Positions 1 to 8,618 of a DNA stretch of 64,000 nt are shown in pieces. Source of the stretch: Rhodanobacter sp. (lineage in GTDB: Bacteria > Pseudomonadota > Gammaproteobacteria > Xanthomonadales > Rhodanobacteraceae); NCBI GenBank assembly GCA_004298015.1, contig SCSE01000082.1:1-64000 (forward strand). Reading direction: 5' to 3'. Position numbers and translations under genes: made by a program. The number at the start of each line of letters is the position of its first letter. Within the stretch, counting starts at the first letter, position 1. Below the pieces are notes generated by a model. The model worked only from the letters and a program-made list of their open reading frames with translations, did no database searches and was not told the origin of the DNA.

Positions 1-117
1 ATAGACTGCGTCTCTCGTCAGGCTTGCATAGAACCACTATGCGCTCCTTCCGATACACCCATCCTATGGCGATAGCGCAATCTCGCTATCCAAAGGTTCT
101 ACGGCCCAAGCTCCTAG
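1..117 (-). repeat. Partial copy of a dispersed structured repeat element
   Basis: This is the reverse complement of most of the element at 11852-12017, with only a handful of differences over about 115 bases. It ends at 117 with the conserved terminal sequence TTCTACGG...GCTCCTAG, and its other end lies outside the window. It contains the small hairpin GATAGCG/CGCTATC (71-90) also seen in the other copy. It has no credible reading frame. It is probably a small non-autonomous mobile or structured intergenic repeat; the class is not recognised. Confidence 0.75.
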
Positions 118-827
118 CGGCATCCACGGCATCCGTGGCCCAGCGTCCGGCCGGCGAGTACGTGATTCATGCCGGGCATCCCGCCCAGACAGGGTAGGGA
201 TCGCCGCGTAGTCGGGAAAACGGAGAGCATGTCGGCAAGCGTGTAGTCGAGTCATCGTGGCTCCTGCAGGCACAGGGGCTGGCCAGCGATCTGTATCCCC
301 ATTTCGCCGTCATACCACACCGTCGTGCGCCGGCATTCCGGATATTGACCGGCAGTTTCCGATGCTGTCCGGGAAGGACGCAGGGGCATCGGCTTGATGT
401 CGGCCTGAACCACCGTGCGGTGGACGAGAAGTCAGCGGGCCAGGCGTGTACTGGATGTTGCGCCGCTTGATGCCACGCGCCGGTGCATGGGCAGTGTTTC
501 GCATTTTCGGGCGGTCCTGCTGGCAAATCGTCTGGTGGAGATCAGGATGATTTTCAGGAAATAGCGCTCCTGTAGCGGTGTTTTTACCGGCCGCATCGTG
601 GATTTTGGGGGCTGCGTCACGAATTCGGCAAGACGTGTTCAACCTTCACATCGATGCGGTCGATGTGGTTGATCGTGGTCGCAGGAAAATACGCTGCTGC
701 CGGGTCGGGACAGTTATTGCGTCCCACGGATGCTCCGGCGAAGTGACGCACGCTATGGGGCCGGACGCCGGTTAGGCATGCGGCAAGGGGATCGGGAGCA
801 CGTTCAATCGTGAACAAGGGACGAGCC
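118..827. other. Gene-poor stretch of about 700 bases
   Basis: I see no convincing gene here. Short open frames exist on both strands, but none carries a recognisable domain or an obvious ribosome binding site with GC-rich codon bias. The minus strand between about 250 and 600 holds two short frames that end and restart beside each other, which might be a decayed gene, but no family could be named. The right end must contain the promoter of the chemoreceptor gene. Confidence 0.5.
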
Positions 828-2555
828 ATGGTGTTGTCAAAGTTTTCCATCAAAGCCAGGTTATTGATCACCCTGGGTGTCACGAGTGTGATGCTGATAG
901 CGGTGAGTCTGCTGGGGATAAGGGACCTGCGGTACAGCAATCAATCACTGCACGACATCTATATCAACAAACTGGTTCCTTCCAACGCGCTGGCGATGGC
1001 GTTCGAACTGCTGGGTGGCGAGCGGGCGGCAGCTCTACGGGCGGCACATGCAGGCAGTCCCGAGAAAGCGGACGCCGCCATCGCCGTCGTGCATGACGAA
1101 CAGGCCGAACTCACTCCGCTGCTGGCGACGTTCCGGAGCGCAAAACTGTCGGAGCGAGAACGCGCGCTGGTTAAACGGTTCGAAGCGGACCGGAACGCCA
1201 TGGATGTGGCGATGGGAGAGGTGTTGCAGGCGCTGGCTGCACGTAACTTCAAGCGGGCGGTGAAGTTGCTCGATGGCGACGTCGAGGACCACTACGCTGC
1301 GGCGAGGCAGGATGTCATCCTGATCTTCAAGCTGGAAAAGGATCTCGCGCGGGAAATCTATACTCATGACGAACAGCAGGTAAGGCGCAATGCGCTCGTC
1401 GCTTACGTGGCGATGGGGGCCGGAGTGACCCTCAGTCTGCTGTTCGGCTTCCTGTTGATTCGTTCCATCACACGCTCGCTTCGAACCGCCTTGCGCGTTG
1501 CTGACAATATTGCCGAGGGAAGGCTTGGCAATACCGTCGAGATCGAGAGTCGGGACGAATTGGGTCGGTTGCTGGAGTCACTCAGAAACATGGACTGCAA
1601 GCTGACTGGGATCGTGTATGGGGTGCGCTCGAGTTCGGCCTCGGTGGGAGCCGCCGCGAAACAGATTGCGCAAGGCAACAATGACCTCAGTGAGCGCACC
1701 CAGGAACAGGCCTCCAGTCTCGAGGAAACGGCGGCGTCGATGGAGGAGATGACGGCTACGGTCAAGCAGAATGCAGGCAATGTGGCGCGGGCCAGCCAAC
1801 TGGCACACGAATCGCGCGATCAGGCGACCCGGGGTGGCGAAGTAGCGGCGCAGGCGGCGCGAGCCATGGATGAGATCAATTCCTCGAGCCGGAAGATTGC
1901 GGACATCGTCGGCTTGATCGATGAAATTGCCTTCCAGACCAACTTGCTGGCGCTCAATGCCGCGGTAGAGGCGGCTCGCGCCGGCGAGCAGGGGCGTGGT
2001 TTTGCGGTAGTGGCGGGTGAAGTGCGTAATCTGGCGCAACGTGCGGCCGGTGCAGCGCGGGAGGTCAAGGGGCTGATCGGCGATTCGATGGAGAAGGTGG
2101 TGGCTGGAACCGACCTGGTGAGCCAGTCGGGTCATGCCCTGGAAGGCATTGTGGAAAGCGTGGCAGAGGTAACTGACATCGTCGCCGAGATAGCAGCGGC
2201 CAGTCGGGAACAATCATCCGGGATCGACCAGGTCAACACTGCCGTCATCCAGATGGACGAGGTGACGCAGAAGAATGCCGCGTTGGTGGAAGAGGCGGCT
2301 GCTGCTAGCCACGCCATGCAGGAGCAGGCGCAGCTGCTGCTGCGACATGTCGCCTTTTTCCATATTGGAGACGAGCCCGATCAGGGCGTTGAACATATCC
2401 CGGTGACACCGGGCGATGCCACCCAGAAACGCGTGGCCATGCCATCCCCGGCGCCACCTCGTGCGTTGGGTAAGCCTCAGCGACAGCGCACCGCCGAGAA
2501 CGTTGCGCTTGAGGGCATGGAGCAGGTGGCCGCAGTGGAACTGGCCGTTATTTGA
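828..2555 (+). CDS. Methyl-accepting chemotaxis protein
   Basis: This is an inner-membrane chemoreceptor of about 575 residues that would signal through CheA/CheW to the flagellar or pilus motor. A first membrane segment lies at about residues 12-30. It is followed by a periplasmic four-helix-type sensor region, a second membrane segment at about 187-210, a HAMP linker and the long cytoplasmic coiled coil. The signalling tip (EIAFQTNLLALNAAVEAARAG) lies at about 365-385 and is canonical. There is no C-terminal NWETF-type pentapeptide, so CheR/CheB tethering through it is unlikely. The ATG at 828 is chosen because AAGGGA lies 8-10 bases upstream; a GTG at 810 is in frame but less well placed. 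No che genes are nearby, so it is an orphan receptor. The ligand cannot be told. Confidence 0.93.
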   Translation: MVLSKFSIKARLLITLGVTSVMLIAVSLLGIRDLRYSNQSLHDIYINKLVPSNALAMAFELLGGERAAALRAAHAGSPEKADAAIAVVHDEQAELTPLLATFRSAKLSERERALVKRFEADRNAMDVAMGEVLQALAARNFKRAVKLLDGDVEDHYAAARQDVILIFKLEKDLAREIYTHDEQQVRRNALVAYVAMGAGVTLSLLFGFLLIRSITRSLRTALRVADNIAEGRLGNTVEIESRDELGRLLESLRNMDCKLTGIVYGVRSSSASVGAAAKQIAQGNNDLSERTQEQASSLEETAASMEEMTATVKQNAGNVARASQLAHESRDQATRGGEVAAQAARAMDEINSSSRKIADIVGLIDEIAFQTNLLALNAAVEAARAGEQGRGFAVVAGEVRNLAQRAAGAAREVKGLIGDSMEKVVAGTDLVSQSGHALEGIVESVAEVTDIVAEIAAASREQSSGIDQVNTAVIQMDEVTQKNAALVEEAAAASHAMQEQAQLLLRHVAFFHIGDEPDQGVEHIPVTPGDATQKRVAMPSPAPPRALGKPQRQRTAENVALEGMEQVAAVELAVI

Positions 2556-2696
2556 TCCGGCGCAGGCCAGCGTGTCGAACACCGTCGGGATGGCCTCTTG
2601 CGGAACTCTTGCGGAGCAGACCCGATGGCATCGCGGTAGCGCGGTCCATGATGGTCGATGAAGGCTTCTCTGTGCGCCGCAGCGCGCCGGATACCG

Positions 2697-3980
2697 TCAA
2701 GCCTCCGAGCCGGCTGCAGCGCTGCCTCGGCCATGGCGCACCTGGCCGTTGCCGCGCAACACAAAGCGCTCGATGGTCAGCGATTCGGCACCCATCGGAC
2801 CGTAGGCGTGCAGACGGGTGGTGGAGATGCCGATTTCCGCGCCGAGGCCGAGTTCGCCGCCGTCACTGAATCGCGAAGAGGTATTGACCATCACCACCGC
2901 CGATCGCAGCGCATGCACGAAGCGGTTGGCGATCGCCTCGTCACGGGTAGCGATGACTTCGGTGTGATCCGAACCGTAGTGACGGATATGCGCAATGGCG
3001 GCGTCGATGTCCTCGACCACCGCGACGCTCAGCTTGAGCGCCAGGAATTCCGTGGCGTAGTCGTCGTCGGTGGCGGCCGCCATGGTGGGCACGCGTTGAC
3101 GCGAAGCCTCATCGCCGAGCAATTCCACCCCGCGCTCGACCAGTGCCGCTGCCGCTCGCGGCAGGAAGGCATCGGCGATATCCCGGTGCACCAGCAAGGT
3201 TTCCAGTGAATTGCAGGCAGAAGGACGGGTGGTCTTGCCGTCGATCAGGATATCCAGCGCGGCGTCGAGGTCGGCACTGGCATCGACGTAGAGATGGCAC
3301 ACACCCTTGTAGTGCTTGATCACCGGTACCCGGGCGTTTTCCGTGACGAAACGGATCAGGCCTTCGCCGCCGCGGGGGATGATCAGGTCGACGATGTCCG
3401 ACAGCTGCATCAGTTCGAGCATGGCCTCGCGACTGAGGTCGTCGAGCAGCATCAGCGCGTGTTCGGACAAGCCAGCGTCGCGCAGTGCACCGCGCAGGCA
3501 GCGCGCGATGGCCTGATTGGAGTTCACCGCTTCGGAGCCACCGCGCAGGATCACCCCGTTGCCGGCCTTGATGCACAGCGCCGCCGCGTCGGCGGTGACA
3601 TTGGGGCGGGCCTCGTAAATCATCGCAACCACGCCCAGCGGCACCCTCACGCGCTCGATACTGAAACCCTTGTCGGACTGGATCCGGCGGGTGACCTGTC
3701 CCACCGGGTCGGGCATGGCGGCGATTTCACGCAAGGCGTTGGCGATGCCTGCGACGCGTGACTCGTCCAGCGCAAGACGATCGAGCATGGCCTCGGAAAT
3801 GCCTTTGTCGCGAGCGCCTTGCATGTCCCTGGCGTTGGCGGCGAGCAGGTCGGTCGTGCCGGCCTCAAGGGCCTCAGCCATGGCATGCAACAAGGCGTTC
3901 TTCGCGTCCTCGGGCAGCTCGGCGATCTGGGCCGCGGCATCGCGGCACTTGAGCGCATTTTCGCGTACGGTGGTAGTCAT
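2697..3980 (-). CDS. proA: Gamma-glutamyl phosphate reductase (glutamate-5-semialdehyde dehydrogenase)
   Basis: Catalyses the NADPH-dependent reduction of glutamyl-5-phosphate to glutamate-5-semialdehyde, the second step of proline synthesis from glutamate, in the cytoplasm. The 427 residues match the usual family length. The aldehyde dehydrogenase fold is evident: a cofactor-binding segment [14 protein letters not shown] near residue 115, the catalytic cysteine in [10 protein letters not shown] (Cys256), and the C-terminal [20 protein letters not shown] signature. Its start codon overlaps the proB stop by four bases (ATGA), so it is translationally coupled to proB. The stop faces the convergent chemoreceptor gene 141 bases away; no clear terminator hairpin was seen between them. 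The tail after the conserved region is somewhat extended and glycine/alanine-rich. Confidence 0.97.
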   Translation of the reverse strand: MTTTVRENALKCRDAAAQIAELPEDAKNALLHAMAEALEAGTTDLLAANARDMQGARDKGISEAMLDRLALDESRVAGIANALREIAAMPDPVGQVTRRIQSDKGFSIERVRVPLGVVAMIYEARPNVTADAAALCIKAGNGVILRGGSEAVNSNQAIARCLRGALRDAGLSEHALMLLDDLSREAMLELMQLSDIVDLIIPRGGEGLIRFVTENARVPVIKHYKGVCHLYVDASADLDAALDILIDGKTTRPSACNSLETLLVHRDIADAFLPRAAAALVERGVELLGDEASRQRVPTMAAATDDDYATEFLALKLSVAVVEDIDAAIAHIRHYGSDHTEVIATRDEAIANRFVHALRSAVVMVNTSSRFSDGGELGLGAEIGISTTRLHAYGPMGAESLTIERFVLRGNGQVRHGRGSAAAGSEA

Positions 3981-5140
3981 GTGGATAGTCCTGTGTCCAG
4001 GGTGACGAGGTCGTCGCGATGCACCACGGCTTCACCGTAGCTGTATCCGAGCGTGGCCTCGACTTCCCGGGTGTGTGAGCCGGCAATCTGGTTGATTTCG
4101 GCAGCACCGTACTGGGTGATGCCCCGAGCCATGGAGAATCGCTGTCCCTCATCGCCAGCAATGATCTCGACCATGTCACCACGATGAAAATCGCCCTCGG
4201 CGGCGATCACGCCCTTGGGCAGCAGAGAGGCGCCTTCATCATTCAGGGCCTTGACGGCGCCGGCGTCGATCAGGATATGGCCAGGCACCGGTGGCACATG
4301 CAGCAGCCAGTACTTGCGCGCGTGCAAACGGGTGGCTGAGGTACGTACGCGTGTCCCGCGCAGCAGATCGCGCGCGAGCAGCCGCACGACTTCGCTGTCG
4401 CGACCGTTGAACAAAACCGTCTCGATGCCTGCAGCAGCGGCCTTTTCGGCGGCCACAAGCTTGCTGCGCATGCCACCGGTACCGACCGAACTGGCCGAGC
4501 CGCCTGCCATGGCCATGATCTCGGCGGTCATTTCCTCGACCACATCGATGGGTGCCGCGTCGCGGGCACTTCGTGGATCGGCGGTGTACAGGCCATCGAT
4601 GTCGGTGGCGATCAGCAACAGGTCGGCATCCATCTGCGCCGCCACAATGGCGGCGAGGTTGTCATTGTCGCCAAGGGTGAGCTCGTCCACCGCCACGGTG
4701 TCGTTTTCATTGACTACCGGCAGGATGTGGTGGTTCAGGAGTTCGCGCAGGGTGGCGCGGGCATTCAGATAACGGCGGCGATTACGCAGATCGTCGTGGG
4801 TCAGTAGCACCTGAGCCAACGGACGATCAAACAGGCGTTGCCACAGCGCGATGGTCTGGGTCTGGCCCAGCGCGGCCATGGCCTGGCGGCGCGCATTGGA
4901 TGCAACGCGTTGGTCGACATGGTCTTGCATCAACAGGCGGCCGGCAGCGACCGCACCGGAAGAAACCAGGATAATTTCCCGACCGGATACGTGGCAGGCG
5001 GTCATGAATTGCGCCAGGCCCAGGGCGTAACGGGTGCTCAGGCCACCGCCGTCAGCGGCAAGCAGGCTGCTGCCGACTTTCAGTACGGCGCGCTTCCACG
5101 GTGGGACGGATTGTTCGGTGAAGGTCTTTAGTGTCGTCAT
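3977..5140 (-). CDS. proB: Glutamate 5-kinase
   Basis: Phosphorylates L-glutamate with ATP to give glutamyl-5-phosphate, the committed and usually proline-inhibited step of proline synthesis. The amino acid kinase fold starts at [12 protein letters not shown], followed by [11 protein letters not shown] and [10 protein letters not shown], and a C-terminal PUA domain from about residue 290. From the ATG at 5140 the protein has 387 residues, close to the family norm. An in-frame GTG at 5194 would add 18 residues with no family match. A weak promoter-like pair (TGAAAA 5224-5229 and AATATA 5200-5205 on the plus strand, spacer 18) would start transcription near 5194, which also favours the shorter form. 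It shares a four-base overlap with proA, giving a proBA operon. Confidence 0.96.
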   Translation of the reverse strand: MTTLKTFTEQSVPPWKRAVLKVGSSLLAADGGGLSTRYALGLAQFMTACHVSGREIILVSSGAVAAGRLLMQDHVDQRVASNARRQAMAALGQTQTIALWQRLFDRPLAQVLLTHDDLRNRRRYLNARATLRELLNHHILPVVNENDTVAVDELTLGDNDNLAAIVAAQMDADLLLIATDIDGLYTADPRSARDAAPIDVVEEMTAEIMAMAGGSASSVGTGGMRSKLVAAEKAAAAGIETVLFNGRDSEVVRLLARDLLRGTRVRTSATRLHARKYWLLHVPPVPGHILIDAGAVKALNDEGASLLPKGVIAAEGDFHRGDMVEIIAGDEGQRFSMARGITQYGAAEINQIAGSHTREVEATLGYSYGEAVVHRDDLVTLDTGLST

Positions 5141-5484
5141 CAACTCGTGCGTGGTGGTTTCGAGGATGGGTGCCTGCACGCTTTCACAGTGCACAGCCGA
5201 ATATAACTGGGGGCATACAGCCCTGAAAACAAGGTGCTGTGCTCGGAGCGTGCAAGGTCGAGCGCTGATGCAAACGGCTCAGCCAAGGAGGTGCGGAAGT
5301 ACCGACCGTCATTCTGACAGATAGAGGTGACCGCGACATTGCGATGGTAGCCACGCGCGATTTCACGATGCTGAACCCAAGCTGCAGGCCAACGGCCAGC
5401 CAACAACGGAGTCACAGAGTCTCCACCGTCGCGCAGATATATCTCCCAGTGTCCGCAATCCTGCGGATGCTGCGGAGATACTCC
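5141..5484. other. Divergent intergenic region between proB and the CsbD gene
   Basis: About 340 bases with no credible gene. It must hold the promoter for proBA on the minus strand (weak candidate at 5200-5229) and the promoter for the CsbD-like gene on the plus strand, for which I see no consensus sigma-70 boxes. No strong dyad was found. Confidence 0.4.
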
Positions 5485-5676
5485 ATGGATCACAATCGTG
5501 TTGAAGGCACCAAGCATCAGGTCAAAGGTGCCACCAAGGAAGTTGTCGGCAAGGCAACCGGCAACAAGGTGAAGGAAGCCACGGGCAATGTGGAAAAAAA
5601 CGCTGGCAAGGTACAGAAAGAGGTAGGCAAGACGCTGGATAACGAACGCAAGGAAGAAAACAAGCACCGTCGCTGA
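5485..5676 (+). CDS. CsbD-like general stress protein
   Basis: A 63-residue, highly charged and hydrophilic protein. It begins MDHNRVEGTKHQVKG and carries the repeated KEATGN/VGKATGN pattern that defines the CsbD family. Members are abundant, often stress- or stationary-phase-induced small proteins of unknown biochemical role. The ATG at 5485 is chosen because GGAG lies about 8 bases upstream and the family sequence starts exactly there; the frame is open further upstream but that part has no family resemblance. It stands alone, with no operon partner in the same direction. Confidence 0.9.
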   Translation: MDHNRVEGTKHQVKGATKEVVGKATGNKVKEATGNVEKNAGKVQKEVGKTLDNERKEENKHRR

Positions 5677-5947
5677 GACGCGGTCAGCACGGTTGTTGCA
5701 GGGCGCGATCGCTCGACAGCTTGCTGAAAAGCGACCTGTCGGGGGATCGCGCGGTTCTGCTTTTGCCGTGTCCGCACGGAGGTGGGGAAAATATCGAACG
5801 CCGTAGCGAGAGCGTCGCCAGCTCCCAGATGCGTGATAGGCAAGTTCGGGGAGTTTGGCGCGCCCGATGCCCCGGGTTCGCTTTCAGTGCGCCATCGGCC
5901 CCGGCGTCTGACGGGGATCGCGGTAGGCGGCGCATTTTCACCGCCTC

Positions 5948-6529
5948 TCAGGCAGCCTGCTCCTGTTGCAACAAGTCCCGGAGATGCTGTTCTATCGCAT
6001 AGACGTGAGGGTCGTTCGCCCCGAGTCTTCGCAGGGCGGCGGCGAGATCGGTCAGATAATCGCGGTTGGCGCCGCTGGGGCCGCTCGAAGCCGCAATTTG
6101 CCGTGCGATATCCGCTTCGGGTGCCGGCCCGAGAAAGGCCGCATTGTCTTCGGTCGCGATGTAGACCAACCCTTCGGCGACGTTGCCGTCGTCCAGGTGC
6201 ATGTCGGTGACAAATCGCAGGTAACCGTTTTTTTCCCGCGTGTCCAGATGATTCAACACTTGCGGAATGACCAGATAGGCCATGCCGGTACAGACGGCGT
6301 CGGGCTCGGGGATCAGGGTGACGACCCGGCCAGGGGCATCGAGCGTGCCGCGATGATCATGCGAGCCTTGCCAGAATCGGCGCGTCCAGTGCCGGATACG
6401 GGCCGGTCGACGCTCGATGTAGGGAAAGTCGGCCTTGTAGATCAGCGAGCCGTAGCCGAATACCCAGATGCGTTCGTGGCCGCTGAAGTGATCCATCTGC
6501 TGGTTGGTGGTAATGGTATTGGTCGACAT
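5948..6529 (-). CDS. ChaC-type gamma-glutamylcyclotransferase
   Basis: Members of the ChaC family cleave glutathione into 5-oxoproline and Cys-Gly in the cytoplasm. The 193-residue protein has the diagnostic substrate-binding loop WVFGYGSLIY near residue 23, and the catalytic glutamate lies in REKNGY near residue 98. It resembles the shorter ChaC2-like form. It is the last gene of a minus-strand run: it starts 27 bases after the OhrR-like regulator, which itself follows the Old Yellow Enzyme gene. This suggests joint control by that redox-sensing regulator and links glutathione turnover to electrophile or peroxide stress. That functional link is inferred from gene order only. Confidence 0.92.
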   Translation of the reverse strand: MSTNTITTNQQMDHFSGHERIWVFGYGSLIYKADFPYIERRPARIRHWTRRFWQGSHDHRGTLDAPGRVVTLIPEPDAVCTGMAYLVIPQVLNHLDTREKNGYLRFVTDMHLDDGNVAEGLVYIATEDNAAFLGPAPEADIARQIAASSGPSGANRDYLTDLAAALRRLGANDPHVYAIEQHLRDLLQQEQAA

Positions 6530-6556
6530 GGTTCCGTTGATGTGGTGAATGCGTCG

Positions 6557-7063
6557 TCATGCCCGTGGCTTGGCCCCGGGCACGTCGACAGTAGGCTGAA
6601 TGGCGCTGAGCAATCCGTGCAGTTGCTCACGTAATGACTCCAGGCTCGCGTCGGGCAGTGCAATCCGGCAACGCATCTGTCCGGGAACATCGCCCGCCCG
6701 GTGCTTCAATGCCCGCCCCTGGGCGGATAGAGCGATGCGCACGCAACGTTCATCCGGCATGTCGCGGGTACGGGTGATCAGGCCGTTGCCTTGCATCCGT
6801 TTCAGCAGCGGTGTCAAGGTGCCCGAGTCCAGCATCAGGCGGCTGCCGATTTCGCCCACCGTGCACGACGTATGCTGCCACAGCACCAGCATCACCAGGT
6901 ATTGCGGATAGGTCAGGCCCAACTGGTCCAGCATCGGTCTTGCCAGGCGGGTGACCTGATTGCTGGCCGCATACAAGGCGAAACACAGTTGGCGTTCGAG
7001 ACATAGCGCCGAACTGTCTTCCGCGATGCTGCCGCCCGGTGATGGAGAGTGCTTGGACTTCAT
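6557..7063 (-). CDS. MarR-family regulator of the OhrR type
   Basis: A 168-residue winged-helix repressor. The OhrR hallmark QLCFALYAAS is present with the peroxide-reactive cysteine at residue 27, and a second cysteine lies at 132. The 105-residue separation matches the two-cysteine OhrR of Xanthomonas (Cys22/Cys127). The helix-turn-helix region includes TVGEIGSRLMLDSGTLTPLL. Of the two tyrosines that support the reactive cysteine in OhrR, the later one is conserved (Tyr52), while the earlier position (residue 41) is alanine. It lies between the flavin reductase gene (75 bases upstream) and chaC (27 bases downstream), rather than beside an ohr gene. It probably senses organic peroxides or electrophiles and represses its own operon. 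Confidence 0.9.
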   Translation of the reverse strand: MKSKHSPSPGGSIAEDSSALCLERQLCFALYAASNQVTRLARPMLDQLGLTYPQYLVMLVLWQHTSCTVGEIGSRLMLDSGTLTPLLKRMQGNGLITRTRDMPDERCVRIALSAQGRALKHRAGDVPGQMRCRIALPDASLESLREQLHGLLSAIQPTVDVPGAKPRA

Positions 7064-7138
7064 GCCGGCAACGCGCGCCAGGTCGGCGATGCAGACAAGC
7101 CGAAGCTGGCGCGCCGGCCTGTGCGTGCTTTCACCTGC

Positions 7139-8242
7139 TCAGTCCAGCGTCGGGTAGTCGGTATAGCCATGTTCGTCACCACCATAGAAGGTGTTCGGAT
7201 CACCCTGGTTCAGCCCGGCGTTCTCGCGCAGGCGACGGGTCAGGTCCGGATTGGCGATGAACGGCCGGCCAAACGCAATCAGGTCGGCTTGTCCGGCCCG
7301 GAGCGCCTCGATGGCCATGCTGCGGTCATAGCCATTGTTGAGCATCCATGCGCCGCGGAATGGCTTGCGCATGGCGGCGTAGTCGAACGGCTGCGGTCGA
7401 CGCTCGCCGCCGGTCTCGCCCTCGATGATATGCAGGTAAGCGAGGTCGAGGCTGGCCAGCCGCTCGACCACGTGATTGAACAATGCCTGGGGTTGACTGT
7501 CGGCGATGTCACCGAAAGAGGTCACAGGAGACAGGCGGACACCGGTGCGGCCGGCACCGATCTCGCCGGCAACAGCCGCACTGACCTCGAACAGCAAACG
7601 GCTGCGGTCGTCGATGCTGCCGCCGTAGGCGTCGGTGCGCTGGTTGGTGCTGTCGCGCAGAAACTGGTCGAGAAGGTAGCCGTTGGCCGCATGAATCTCC
7701 ACGCCATCGAAGCCGGCGGCGCGGGCATTGGCCGCTGCCTGTCGATAGCTTTCGATCAGGGCGGGGATTTCCGCCGTGGTAAGTGCACGCGGTGTGGAAA
7801 CATCGACAAAGCCTTCGGCGACAAAGGTCTTGGCGTTCGCACGAATAGCCGATGGCGCCACCGGCGCCTTGCCGTCGGGCTGCAGCGAGGTATGAGAGAT
7901 ACGCCCTACATGCCACAACTGCAGCACGATCCGACCGCCACGTTCGTGCACGGCCCCGGTGACCTGTTTCCAGCCCGCGATCTGCTCGTCAGAGTGAATG
8001 CCCGGTGTGGCAATGTAGCCTTGGCCTTCGGGGCAGATCTGGGTGGCTTCAGCGATCAGCAAACCGGCATCGGCACGTTGGGCATAATAGGTGGCATTCA
8101 TCGCGTTGGGCACGTTGCCGGCGCTGGCACGATTGCGGGTAAGAGGCGCCATCACCACACGATTGGGCAGATTCAGTTCGCCCACCTGGATCGGCTGGAA
8201 CAGGATGGTAGCGTCGGTTGCATCGGTCGCACGCTGATTCAT
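7139..8242 (-). CDS. Old Yellow Enzyme family flavin alkene reductase (NemA-like)
   Basis: An FMN-dependent reductase of activated C=C bonds such as maleimides and enones, and sometimes nitro compounds. The 367 residues fit the family. Visible landmarks are LPNRVVMAPLTRNRA near the N-terminus, the substrate-binding His184/Asn187 pair in EIHAANGYLLDQFL, RTDAYGGS, and a C-terminal FGRPFIANPDL phosphate-binding segment. The ATG at 8242 is preceded by GAGGA at good spacing; the open frame extends 30 codons further without similarity. It is the first gene of a run with the OhrR-like regulator and chaC, which points to electrophile or peroxide detoxification. The natural substrate is unknown. Confidence 0.95.
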   Translation of the reverse strand: MNQRATDATDATILFQPIQVGELNLPNRVVMAPLTRNRASAGNVPNAMNATYYAQRADAGLLIAEATQICPEGQGYIATPGIHSDEQIAGWKQVTGAVHERGGRIVLQLWHVGRISHTSLQPDGKAPVAPSAIRANAKTFVAEGFVDVSTPRALTTAEIPALIESYRQAAANARAAGFDGVEIHAANGYLLDQFLRDSTNQRTDAYGGSIDDRSRLLFEVSAAVAGEIGAGRTGVRLSPVTSFGDIADSQPQALFNHVVERLASLDLAYLHIIEGETGGERRPQPFDYAAMRKPFRGAWMLNNGYDRSMAIEALRAGQADLIAFGRPFIANPDLTRRLRENAGLNQGDPNTFYGGDEHGYTDYPTLD

Positions 8243-8618
8243 GAAGAGTCCTCGGGGGATGACGTGGTGGTGACAACAGGCAGGACAGTTTGCCGTCGGC
8301 AATCGTTTATCAAGCAATATGTTTGTGCGCAACCTATATGGTGACGTCCGGATAGACGATCAACCCGGGTATCGAGGCTGATCGGTGCGAGCTGACCAGT
8401 CACTTCGCGTCCTGCGGTTCATCAAACGGAGACCGCGGCAGGGCACAATAGGCAAACAGGCGGTCGTCGGCCGTCGCAATAGATTCGGCGTGTTGTACAT
8501 GTCGCGTCGTGAGTCGGTGGAGATTGCACGACTTCGGGGTGCACTATGGTCTGCAAGCGATGGTTTCGGCATTCCCTCGCGTCCTTCGTCACCTGTCGAC
8601 ACAGGAACACAGCAGAAG
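8243..8618. promoter_or_regulatory. Divergent control region with a 13-base dyad
   Basis: This region of about 375 bases separates the divergent flavin reductase operon and the diguanylate cyclase gene. It holds the perfect inverted repeat TTGCCG-T-CGGCAA at 8290-8302, about 50 bases before the reductase start. That is a plausible position for the operator of the OhrR-like regulator, although the sequence is not the classical AT-rich OhrR box. The remainder shows no convincing gene. Confidence 0.4.
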
